Source: Candidatus Aminicenantota bacterium (GTDB taxonomy: Bacteria > Acidobacteriota > Aminicenantia > UBA2199). From it: 5,870 nucleotides of DNA. Where the stretch lies: assembly GCA_023137075.1 (NCBI GenBank), contig JAGLQA010000102.1, forward strand, positions 1 to 5,870, written 5' to 3'. Below are positions 1-5,870 of this stretch, in pieces. The notes beneath the pieces were generated by a model. The model ran no database searches and had not been told where the DNA came from. It worked only from the letters and a program-made list of their open reading frames with translations. Numbering within the stretch: the first letter of the stretch is position 1; every line of letters begins with the position of its first letter. Position numbers and translations under genes: made by a program.

Positions 1-518
1 ACACAAAGCCAGCATCTAAGAAAAAGTGGGACCTGGAAAATATCCTGACTGAGGATTTGATGGAGGCTGCCGTGCGTATTCCCAAAGAATTCAATTATGA
101 TTTGGACGCGGAGTCAAAAGACCCAATAAAGAAAAATAGAATCGATATTACTATTATTTATACTGTTGGGTTGGGCTTTGGAAGAAGGTTAGGGATCGAA
201 TGTAAACGGTTAAAAAACGATAGTGAACTTTGCCGGGAATATTATAAAAACGGAATCAAGCGGTTTATTTCCGGGTATTATTCGGAAGCAATGCCCCTGG
301 CCGGGATGATCGGATATATTCAAGAAGACAACGTATTTAAAATCATTTCTGCCATTAATCACTATTTAGATCAACATATAACCATCCAGTTGTTAGCAGA
401 AGAAAAAACCGACGACAATCTTGAATATTTGTACTCATCGCTGCATGATAGGAATAAGGACTTAGGAAGAATCAAGCTGTATCACATGATGCTTGATTAT
501 ATCAACCTCATAAAATAA
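1..518 (+). CDS. PD-(D/E)XK nuclease-like protein, C-terminal part (5' end outside window)
   Basis: The frame is open from the first bases with no stop upstream of the TTG at 57 or ATG at 60, and the upstream residues (KKKWDLENILTEDLMEAAVR) read as continuous protein, so the gene most likely begins outside the window. Numbering from the TTG at 57, Asp30 (codon 144-146, context RIDI) is followed 18 residues later by Glu48-Cys-Lys50 (198-206, context GIECKRL). A strand carrying Asp followed by hydrophobic-ExK is the catalytic signature of the PD-(D/E)XK nuclease fold. A helical stretch (EYYKNGIKRFISGYY) and a hydrophobic GMIGYI strand follow, which also fits the fold. The role in DNA cleavage, for example in a restriction or anti-phage system, is inference; the domains that would name it lie upstream. 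It converges on the YgfK gene. The sequence looks more AT-rich than the YgfK gene. I do not recognise a named family. Confidence 0.62.
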   Translation, partial: TKPASKKKWDLENILTEDLMEAAVRIPKEFNYDLDAESKDPIKKNRIDITIIYTVGLGFGRRLGIECKRLKNDSELCREYYKNGIKRFISGYYSEAMPLAGMIGYIQEDNVFKIISAINHYLDQHITIQLLAEEKTDDNLEYLYSSLHDRNKDLGRIKLYHMMLDYINLIK

Positions 519-539
519 CGAAGCCTGAATAATCATAAA

Positions 540-569
540 GTATTGCGAAACATAAACAGTTTGTAATGC
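540..569 (+). terminator. Imperfect hairpin in convergent intergenic gap, possible terminator
   Basis: The transcript of the plus strand can fold bases 540-551 onto 559-569: about 11 pairs including two G-U wobbles, one bulged G at 547 and a 7-base loop. A short T-rich run (TGATTTT, 570-576) follows. It lies 21 bases after the stop of the nuclease-like gene and before the stop of the YgfK gene. The wobbles become A-C mismatches on the minus strand, so it would serve the plus-strand gene better. It is AT-rich and the T tract is short, so it is only a candidate. Confidence 0.33.
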
Positions 570-577
570 TGATTTTG

Positions 578-3500
578 CTAATCCGAAAAAATATATGAGG
601 GGCAATATTGCAGTAGGACACTCATCTCCGCGGCTTGCCGGAAACCGGCTTTTTTGATGTGCGGCGACAAAAATTCAACTTTTTTTATGGCAAAGTTCTG
701 TTTATCCAACGCGGCAGTGACGCCGCCTGACCGGTAAACAAATTCCTTTTCCTCAAGATATAAGGTTTCCTCTTTGCCATTGTGTTTGAATGTGATATAG
801 GATTTGTTCCTGTCCCTGCTAAGAAAATAGACGTTGTCCTCACCGGCAAAACTCTTTTTTGTCAGGCAGATTCGCGGCTTGTTTTTATAGGGTGAGCAGG
901 CGGTGGGACAAAAGGTGCGACAATTACCGCATTCATTACAAAAATCGGCGATATGAAGGACCTGGTACTCCTGCTCCACTTTGAATAGCCTATCGTCTTG
1001 AATAACAACTTTTTCGCCCTGCTTCACCGCTTGCTGCAGCCGGTATTCCACGGATTTTACCCGGTAAGAGATATTGGCACGGTTGGGACAGACCGAGACA
1101 CACATATTACACAACCGGTCGCAGGAGAGACACCGGCTTGCTTCTTTTACCGCGCTTTCTTCGCTAAAGGTTTCCCGGTATACCTTGAAATTTCGTCTTT
1201 GACCGGGTGGAAACTCATTCGGTTCGCGGCCGTACTCCCGCCACGCAGCTTTTTCGTTGTGGAAAGCGATACTCTGAGGCGGCCTTCTATTGCTGATTTC
1301 CGGGACCGGGCAACAGGCCATTTCCATAATTTCTATCGCTGCTTTCCTTCCGTCGGCAATGGCGGAAATCAGGTTCCCGGGCCCGGGCAGCGCATCTCCC
1401 CCGGTGAATATATTGTTTTTCTTTAAATCGCCGGCATCTTGATTATCAAAAAAATCGAAGTTTACCTGCCGGCCGATGGCATATAAGATCCGGTCGAAAT
1501 GAAGTGCGAATTGCGAATCTTCGATGGGAACCGGCCGCCGCCTGCCCGACTCGTCAGGTTCACCCAACTTCATTTTTGTGCATATTAACTTCAGATTCCC
1601 CCCCCCTTGTTCTATCTTGACCGGGGCGGTTAATTCCATTAGTTTAATTCCTTCGCTTAGTGCCGCTTCAATCTCTTCCGAACCGGCGGGCATCTCGTTT
1701 CGGGTGCGCCGGTAAATCATAAAAACCTCCCCGGTTTTATCGAGCAAGCGCCAGGCGGTTCGCGCCGCGTCTATTGCACTGTTGCCCCCACCAATCACGG
1801 CGACTCTTTTGCCGCAGGTAGTCCTTTCGCCCCGGCGCACCGCGGATAAAAAAGAAAGCGCTTCGTCTACATTTTCCCGGTCTTCACCCGGGATTTTTAA
1901 CCGGGCGCGGCCCTGGGCGCCTACAGCGATATAAATAAAATCCGCTTCCTTTTTCAGCCGGTTAAAGGATTTTCGGTCTATCCCGGTGTTGTAATGAATT
2001 TTGACTCCTGAGTCTTCGATTCTGCGAATGTCCTGTTTTACATCTTCATCCTGAAGCCGGAACCGTGGGATAACGTGGGCAGCCATCCCCCCGGGATAAG
2101 ACCGGGCTTCATAAACATCTACCTGGAAACCACGGTGGGCTAAGTAATAGGCGCAGGACAGCCCCGAGGGCCCGGCGCCGATGACGGCAACTTGCCTCCG
2201 TAAAAACTTTTGATTAATTTCGTGTTTCGCCGGAGTGAGTGAACGTTCATGATGGTCGGCGATGAATCGTTTGATTTCCCTGATTTGCAGGGGATTATCA
2301 TAGTTGATGCGGGTGCATTTTGTCATACATTGGTGGTCGCATACCATTCCGGTTACTGTGGGGAAAGGATTGGTTTCTGCGATAACTTCCATGGCTTTTT
2401 CAAACTCGCCCCGGGCGGTATGGTACATATAGCGCGGCACATCCTGATGGGCCGGGCAGGTGAAAGTGCAGGGAGCGGAAATACAGTCGAAAGGTGTTAA
2501 CTCCCTACTTGTTTTTATGGGATGGCCCGAAAAAAAACGTTTATGATACCGTTTATCATTGATGACTTCTTTCGCATATTGTTTAAGATTATCCAAAATG
2601 CTTGATTCGTTATTCGATATTCTTTGCGGTTCTGCCACCTCCCCCTTATCCCCTGCCCACGTAGTGGGCCCGGAGGCATTTTCTCTAATATCCCGATCGA
2701 TTTTTTTGATATACTGGCTCAGCCTGGTATAGCCGCCGGGTTTTAGAATGTCGGAACACAAGGTAACGGGAAAAAGTCCGCAGTTAAGGACGCGCAATAT
2801 GTTGAAGCAGTCGACCCCGGCACAAAAGGAGATAGCCATTTTGCCGTTAAAATCCTCCTGCAGCCGGGCTGCCAGGTTTATAGCGATGGGGTGCAGCGCC
2901 CGGCCGCTCATATAAACCACCTTCTCCTTGTCTGAAAAAATATTCCGTAAATTCGATGTTTCCAGGGTGTTGCTCAGTTTCAAACTGAATTGTGTGCTGA
3001 CTTTTGCCTGCAAATCTCCCAGGTTTTCGATGATTCTTAGGGCGTCTTCGTATTTCAGGTCATGGTTAAAGGCTTCGTCCGGTATGGTGATTTGGTAACC
3101 CAACCTGTCATTCAATATTTCCCGTACCGGTTTTTTTCCCAAAAGCGTGGGATTCAATTTTATGGTGGTGTGGTACCCCCTTTCTTGCATCAGGTAACGG
3201 GCGATGTCTTCAATTTCCCCGGCCGGGCAGCCGTGCATGGTGGAAAGGGTGACATGATTTGAGATTCTATCGGGGATAGAAATATCCTTTATTTCGGGAC
3301 AGATTTTGGCCAGTTGTGCGATTTTTTCTTCCTTCTCCGCCCGGCAATTGCCCATCTTATCGAGGAAATCCTGCATGTTTTTGCTCAATATTCCCTTCAG
3401 GTCGTAGCCCACGCTCATATTGAAGATAAATCCCGGCCCACGGGCATCGTCCTTTCGCCAGCCGAATTTTTCTCTTAAAAAACGGATCAATATCCAGGCG

Positions 3501-3877
3501 TTTAAGTATTGGTCAAAGGATTCGTCAAGCGTCAACTCCTGGGACCATTCGCGGTTGTAACCCGCATCTTCCATGTGAATGCAGGGCTTCGACACCCGGA
3601 TGTGATCCTGGGTTTGCACGGTTTTGAGCTCGATGTACCGGGCGCCCACCAACCAACCGGCGATAATGTTTTGCGCCAATTGAGTGTGCGGACCTGCCGC
3701 AGTTCCGAAGGGCGTTTCCAATAGCCGGCCGTACCTCTCGACCCGGAAAACATCTTGAATAGAGGGTTTAAAAAAAAGCTCTTTATTGATCCCAAAAATA
3801 GCGCCGTGGGTTTCGTACTCCTTAAGAACCCACTTTAAAAGCCTTGCTAACGAATGTATAAAAAACGTATCTGCCAT
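578..3877 (-). CDS. ygfK: YgfK-family multi-domain Fe-S flavoprotein oxidoreductase (annotated in databases as putative selenate reductase subunit)
   Basis: A complete 1099-residue protein matching the E. coli YgfK architecture (about 1030 residues). Residues ~50-395 form a dihydroorotate-dehydrogenase/PreA-like barrel, with TPFGTAAGPHTQLAQN at 55-70 and LSTMHGCP at 211-218, whose Cys217 sits where related dehydrogenases have the catalytic Cys motif. A linker (~396-440) leads to a GltD-like module: Fe-S cysteines 465, 470, 474 and 513, 517, 521; FAD motif GAGPSG at 567-572; NAD(P)H motif GGGNSA at 696-701; second FAD motif GGD at 826-828. The C-terminus has ferredoxin cysteines 916/919/923/926/930 and 980/983/986/990. 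It should be cytosolic and pass electrons from NAD(P)H through FAD and [4Fe-4S] clusters to the barrel flavin. The true substrate is unknown: selenate reduction and purine/urate catabolism are the literature links. The ATG follows the upstream TAA directly and has no clear Shine-Dalgarno. The stop is TAG. It is the last gene of a three-gene unit. Confidence 0.93.
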   Translation of the reverse strand: MADTFFIHSLARLLKWVLKEYETHGAIFGINKELFFKPSIQDVFRVERYGRLLETPFGTAAGPHTQLAQNIIAGWLVGARYIELKTVQTQDHIRVSKPCIHMEDAGYNREWSQELTLDESFDQYLNAWILIRFLREKFGWRKDDARGPGFIFNMSVGYDLKGILSKNMQDFLDKMGNCRAEKEEKIAQLAKICPEIKDISIPDRISNHVTLSTMHGCPAGEIEDIARYLMQERGYHTTIKLNPTLLGKKPVREILNDRLGYQITIPDEAFNHDLKYEDALRIIENLGDLQAKVSTQFSLKLSNTLETSNLRNIFSDKEKVVYMSGRALHPIAINLAARLQEDFNGKMAISFCAGVDCFNILRVLNCGLFPVTLCSDILKPGGYTRLSQYIKKIDRDIRENASGPTTWAGDKGEVAEPQRISNNESSILDNLKQYAKEVINDKRYHKRFFSGHPIKTSRELTPFDCISAPCTFTCPAHQDVPRYMYHTARGEFEKAMEVIAETNPFPTVTGMVCDHQCMTKCTRINYDNPLQIREIKRFIADHHERSLTPAKHEINQKFLRRQVAVIGAGPSGLSCAYYLAHRGFQVDVYEARSYPGGMAAHVIPRFRLQDEDVKQDIRRIEDSGVKIHYNTGIDRKSFNRLKKEADFIYIAVGAQGRARLKIPGEDRENVDEALSFLSAVRRGERTTCGKRVAVIGGGNSAIDAARTAWRLLDKTGEVFMIYRRTRNEMPAGSEEIEAALSEGIKLMELTAPVKIEQGGGNLKLICTKMKLGEPDESGRRRPVPIEDSQFALHFDRILYAIGRQVNFDFFDNQDAGDLKKNNIFTGGDALPGPGNLISAIADGRKAAIEIMEMACCPVPEISNRRPPQSIAFHNEKAAWREYGREPNEFPPGQRRNFKVYRETFSEESAVKEASRCLSCDRLCNMCVSVCPNRANISYRVKSVEYRLQQAVKQGEKVVIQDDRLFKVEQEYQVLHIADFCNECGNCRTFCPTACSPYKNKPRICLTKKSFAGEDNVYFLSRDRNKSYITFKHNGKEETLYLEEKEFVYRSGGVTAALDKQNFAIKKVEFLSPHIKKAGFRQAAEMSVLLQYCPSYIFSD
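2655..2669. repeat. Perfect short palindrome inside the YgfK linker coding region
   Basis: GCCCAC-gta-GTGGGC is a perfect 6-bp inverted repeat with a 3-base loop. It is embedded in a purine/pyrimidine-biased stretch (about 2636-2677) that reads GGGGATAAGGGGGAGG on the coding strand and is framed by CCTCC and GGAGG. It encodes part of the Gly/Pro/Thr-rich linker between the barrel and GltD-like modules and keeps the frame. It may be an in-frame copy of a dispersed palindromic repeat; no second copy is visible in this window. Confidence 0.4.
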
Positions 3878-4729
3878 TTACAAATCATATATGTTATCTT
3901 TTGTGATTATTTTATCGCGATAGGATTCGTTCTCTAATTTCAGGTCTCCTGTTACGATACAATTCGAAATGCCGGATTTACTAGCGATCGTAGTGTTCTC
4001 CCAGATTATCGAATCTGTCACAACCGAATCGGAAGAAATTTGTACATTCTTTGAAAGGGAATTGCTGCCGGGTGACTTTATATGCTGCCTGTAAGCCGCA
4101 TCCGCCTCAAAATAGGACCGCGAGCTGCCGATATCCAACCATATTCCCCGGTGCATCAGGGTCTTTATCCGGAATTTCGATTTGTCAAGGGTATCGAAAA
4201 AATTGATTTCATCGATTTTTTCGAGCACCGATTTCTTAAAGAGGGCAGCGCCGGTATACATTAACCCGCCTTTGTCACCATTTTTTTTTCGCTGTGCGTA
4301 ACAGCCGTCTTCCAATATGATGGCCGGATAACCGGGACTATCACTCTTCCTCAGCAGTAAAATTCCGTCGCAGCCGGCTGACAGTATTTTTTTATACATC
4401 TTCTCAACCGGGATATCCAGGAATATATCGCCATTCACAATGAGTAAAAAATCTTCGATATACCGGGACGCTTGCCTCAAGATTTTGCTGCCCGAGAGCT
4501 TCTCTTCATAGAGGTATTCGATATGAAAATCTCCCGCAACATTTTGTTTAATCATCCGGGACTGGTAATGAAGATTGATGAATCCTTTTTCTATCCCCTT
4601 CTTTTTTAACTGCTTTAGGGTCAGCCGGATTAAAGGTGTGCCGTTAAGGGGGAAGAGGGGTTTGGGCTTAATGAGTGACAGCGGTTGTGCCCGTTTTCCA
4701 TAACCGCCGGCCAGGATAAAAAAAAACAT
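3878..4729 (-). CDS. Sugar-1-phosphate nucleotidyltransferase (MurU / mannose-1-phosphate guanylyltransferase-like)
   Basis: A 283-residue cytosolic enzyme expected to join a nucleoside triphosphate to a sugar-1-phosphate, giving an NDP-sugar and pyrophosphate. Numbered from the ATG at 4729, the N-terminus has the nucleotide-binding loop LAGGYGKRAQPLS (6-18) and KPK (21-23). VNGD (98-101) supplies the metal-binding Asp101, and WLDIG (197-201) is the family's W-x-D-I-G motif in the sugar-binding part. Residues ~228-266 (NVQISSDSVVTDSIIW and following) look like a short left-handed beta-helix tail as in GDP-mannose pyrophosphorylases. Neither the nucleotide (UTP, GTP, dTTP) nor the sugar can be read from these motifs, and no partner sugar kinase such as AmgK is in the window. 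I prefer the ATG at 4729 to the in-frame TTG at 4732 because it makes a TGATG overlap with the upstream stop, favouring translational coupling; no Shine-Dalgarno is seen. A T9 run follows the start codon. Confidence 0.88.
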   Translation of the reverse strand: MFFFILAGGYGKRAQPLSLIKPKPLFPLNGTPLIRLTLKQLKKKGIEKGFINLHYQSRMIKQNVAGDFHIEYLYEEKLSGSKILRQASRYIEDFLLIVNGDIFLDIPVEKMYKKILSAGCDGILLLRKSDSPGYPAIILEDGCYAQRKKNGDKGGLMYTGAALFKKSVLEKIDEINFFDTLDKSKFRIKTLMHRGIWLDIGSSRSYFEADAAYRQHIKSPGSNSLSKNVQISSDSVVTDSIIWENTTIASKSGISNCIVTGDLKLENESYRDKIITKDNIYDL

Positions 4730-5685
4730 CAATAATCACGATATGTAACGAAGTTGAGAAGTTTCAACAGAGATTTTTTATAGATGGAGTCGGGAAAGCC
4801 GTCTAAAAAAGAGGCGCACTTGCCATAATACTCTTTAATCTGCAGCATGGATGACTGTTTAATTTTATACTCGTGTAAGAGATTCAATAACGCATCTTTA
4901 TTATCTTCGGAGAAGTTTTCGACCAGATGTCTCGCGTTGTTCTTGAGCAGTAATATGATGGGAAACGTTATTTTTCCCTCTTTTAAATCTCTAAAACGGT
5001 CTTTTCCCGAGTTTTCCGAAAAGATATCCAGCATATCATCACTGATCTGGAACATGGTCCCAAAATTCAGGCCGAAATCATGAAAACCTTTTGTAGTGCG
5101 GGCCGATGCCCCATTTAATGAAGAAGCTATTTCACCGATACCGGCAAAGAGCGCGGAGGTTTTCTTTTTTATGATATCGTAGTAGGTTTCCATTTCAATT
5201 TCATAATTGGAGGTGTTCTCTGCTTCCAATAGTTGGCCTTCTATCATTAAACGGGCGCTTTTTAAAATAATATCGGTAAATTTTTTGTCAATATCGTTAA
5301 AAATATTTAAAGAAGTTATAAATAAAAAATCCCCCCAGAGAACGGAAATAAAATTACCGAAATTAAAGTTGAGGGTCTTTTCGCCCCTGCGATACTCGGA
5401 GTTGTCGATGATATCGTCATGGATCAAGCTCGATAGATGCAGCATCTCAAGGGAAGCCGCAATCCCGGGTAAATCACGGGTCAAAATATTCCCCGATCCG
5501 GCCAGGAGGAATAACAGGGTTGATCGTATTTTTTTTCCTTTTATGATCGGGGTATCGTGCCTGATCCTGTTTACCAGATTTATGTTACTTCTAAGCTCCT
5601 TTTCTAAAAAGGAGTTCGATTCATCCAATAGATCTTTAACCGGCGCTTGTATTTCCTCTAAATCCATTATCACGCATTTTATCAT
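4729..5685 (-). CDS. Trans-polyprenyl diphosphate synthase (polyprenyl synthetase family)
   Basis: A 318-residue enzyme of usual family length that adds isopentenyl diphosphate units to an allylic diphosphate in trans. GKKIR (50-54) matches the conserved G-K-R-I/L-R substrate-binding motif. The first aspartate-rich motif is DDIID (90-94) within LIHDDIID, followed by RRG (99-101). The second is DDMLD (216-220) within FQISDDMLD. KKKT (173-176) and DLKEGKITFP (233-242) are further family signatures. Residues 4 and 5 before Asp90 are both Ser rather than aromatic, which in this family usually allows products longer than farnesyl, so a quinone side chain or another long prenyl chain is possible. 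It is the first gene of the minus-strand unit. The start is uncertain: ATG at 5685 (used here) or ATG at 5667 (residue 7), neither with a convincing Shine-Dalgarno. Confidence 0.93.
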   Translation of the reverse strand: MIKCVIMDLEEIQAPVKDLLDESNSFLEKELRSNINLVNRIRHDTPIIKGKKIRSTLLFLLAGSGNILTRDLPGIAASLEMLHLSSLIHDDIIDNSEYRRGEKTLNFNFGNFISVLWGDFLFITSLNIFNDIDKKFTDIILKSARLMIEGQLLEAENTSNYEIEMETYYDIIKKKTSALFAGIGEIASSLNGASARTTKGFHDFGLNFGTMFQISDDMLDIFSENSGKDRFRDLKEGKITFPIILLLKNNARHLVENFSEDNKDALLNLLHEYKIKQSSMLQIKEYYGKCASFLDGFPDSIYKKSLLKLLNFVTYRDY

Positions 5686-5706
5686 TAACTTAACAATTTT
5701 GCAATA

Positions 5707-5736
5707 TTGAAAAAATTGATGATTTAATGATATAAT
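5707..5736 (+). promoter_or_regulatory. Extended -10 sigma-70-type promoter for the YjbQ-family gene
   Basis: TTGAAA (5707-5712), an 18-base spacer and TATAAT (5731-5736), preceded by TG one base upstream (5728-5729), make a near-consensus extended -10 promoter. Transcription would start near 5743, giving a leader of roughly 29 bases, too short for a riboswitch. The same 86-base gap must also hold or follow the minus-strand operon promoter, but I could not pick a convincing one for that direction. Confidence 0.6.
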
Positions 5737-5739
5737 GAT
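5716..5739 (+). repeat. Three imperfect 8-bp direct repeats in the divergent promoter region
   Basis: TTGATGAT, TTAATGAT and ATAATGAT run head to tail and each ends in ATGAT. The last copy includes most of the -10 box. Such phased repeats over a promoter could be operator half-sites, but AT-rich promoter DNA often shows similar repetition by chance. Confidence 0.35.
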
Positions 5740-5758
5740 TTTTACTACCTGAAAAACC

Positions 5759-5762
5759 GGAG
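5759..5762 (+). promoter_or_regulatory. Ribosome binding site of the YjbQ-family gene
   Basis: GGAG lies nine bases before the ATG at 5772 and decides that start. It contrasts with the three minus-strand genes, none of which has a clear Shine-Dalgarno sequence. Confidence 0.65.
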
Positions 5763-5771
5763 TGTTTAGTT

Positions 5772-5870
5772 ATGGTCGAATTACATTATATCGAGTTCAG
5801 CACAAAGGGTAAGAATGAAATGAAAGACATCACGGACCAGGTCCGGGATATTGTTGTCAAATCCAATATA
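5772..5870 (+). CDS. yjbQ: YjbQ / UPF0047-family protein, N-terminal part (3' end outside window)
   Basis: The first 33 codons of a gene that leaves the window. The translation (VELHYIEFSTKGKNEMKDI then TDQVRDIVVKSNI) matches the N-terminus of the YjbQ/UPF0047 family, in which a beta-strand is followed by a D-I-T-D-x-V-x-x-I-V helix. Family members are small proteins of about 130-140 residues, and some have weak thiamine-phosphate synthase activity; their main role is unclear. The diagnostic C-terminal His/Gly residues are beyond the edge, so the call rests on the N-terminus alone. It has its own promoter and ribosome binding site and is divergent from the prenyl synthase operon. Confidence 0.68.
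   Translation, partial: MVELHYIEFSTKGKNEMKDITDQVRDIVVKSNI

Noticed and set aside
57..59. TTG at 57 (or ATG at 60) as the start of the nuclease-like gene
   Set aside because: The frame stays open to the window edge with protein-like residues, and no Shine-Dalgarno precedes these codons, so an upstream start is more likely, though not proven.
998..1426. 142-codon plus-strand open frame inside the YgfK gene
   Set aside because: It is antisense to a well-conserved ferredoxin/GltD coding region, its translation resembles no family, and it has no promoter or ribosome binding site; a shadow of the codon bias on the other strand.
3532..3795. 87-codon minus-strand frame overlapping the YgfK N-terminus
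   Set aside because: It is the same strand in another frame; the YgfK frame carries the conserved TPFGTAAGPHTQLAQN segment here, so this is an out-of-frame shadow.
578..3877. Selenocysteine use in YgfK, suggested by its selenium link
   Set aside because: The frame contains no internal TGA and shows cysteine at the Fe-S ligand positions; there is no sign of recoding.
4730..4732. TTG at 4732 as the start of the nucleotidyltransferase
   Set aside because: The ATG immediately after it is a stronger start and makes the common TGATG coupling with the upstream stop.
5207..5710. 167-codon plus-strand open frame opposite the prenyl synthase
   Set aside because: It is antisense to the aspartate-rich motif region of a clear prenyl synthase, is Ser/Ile/Lys-rich without a motif, and runs into the divergent promoter region.
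5686..5771. TPP or other riboswitch upstream of yjbQ, suggested by the thiamine link
   Set aside because: The predicted leader is about 29 bases and the whole gap is 86 bases, without recognisable aptamer conserved segments.

Overview
The window looks like a bacterial chromosomal segment of middling, uneven GC, without rRNA, tRNA, CRISPR or an insertion sequence. It holds five protein genes, two of them cut by the window edges. A large YgfK-type iron-sulfur flavoprotein points to an anaerobic or facultatively anaerobic bacterium. Taxonomy cannot be fixed from this sequence. The mixed gene set and the weak Shine-Dalgarno use would suit an uncultured anaerobic phylum, but that is a guess.

Left part (1-577): the 3' portion of a plus-strand gene that enters from outside the window. 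Its product carries a D...ExK arrangement (RIDI followed by IECKRL) typical of PD-(D/E)XK nuclease folds, so it may be the end of a defence or restriction gene. A 59-base gap with an imperfect hairpin separates it from the convergent minus-strand genes.

Centre and right (578-5685): three minus-strand genes form one tightly packed unit, read from right to left: a trans-polyprenyl diphosphate synthase, a sugar-1-phosphate nucleotidyltransferase (MurU/GMPP-like) and a 1099-residue YgfK homologue. The first junction is a one-base TGATG overlap. The second is TAAATG, with no gap. Co-transcription and translational coupling are therefore likely. The three functions (isoprenoid chain elongation, NDP-sugar synthesis, multi-cofactor reductase) do not belong to one textbook pathway. 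This is also not the molybdenum-hydroxylase/purine-catabolism setting known for YgfK in E. coli, which makes the operon the main point of interest.

Right edge (5686-5870): an 86-base divergent intergenic region with a good extended -10 promoter (TTGAAA, 18-base spacer, TATAAT) driving a plus-strand YjbQ/UPF0047-family gene whose first 33 codons are present. Three imperfect 8-bp direct repeats overlap this promoter and lie where they could also affect the divergent operon.
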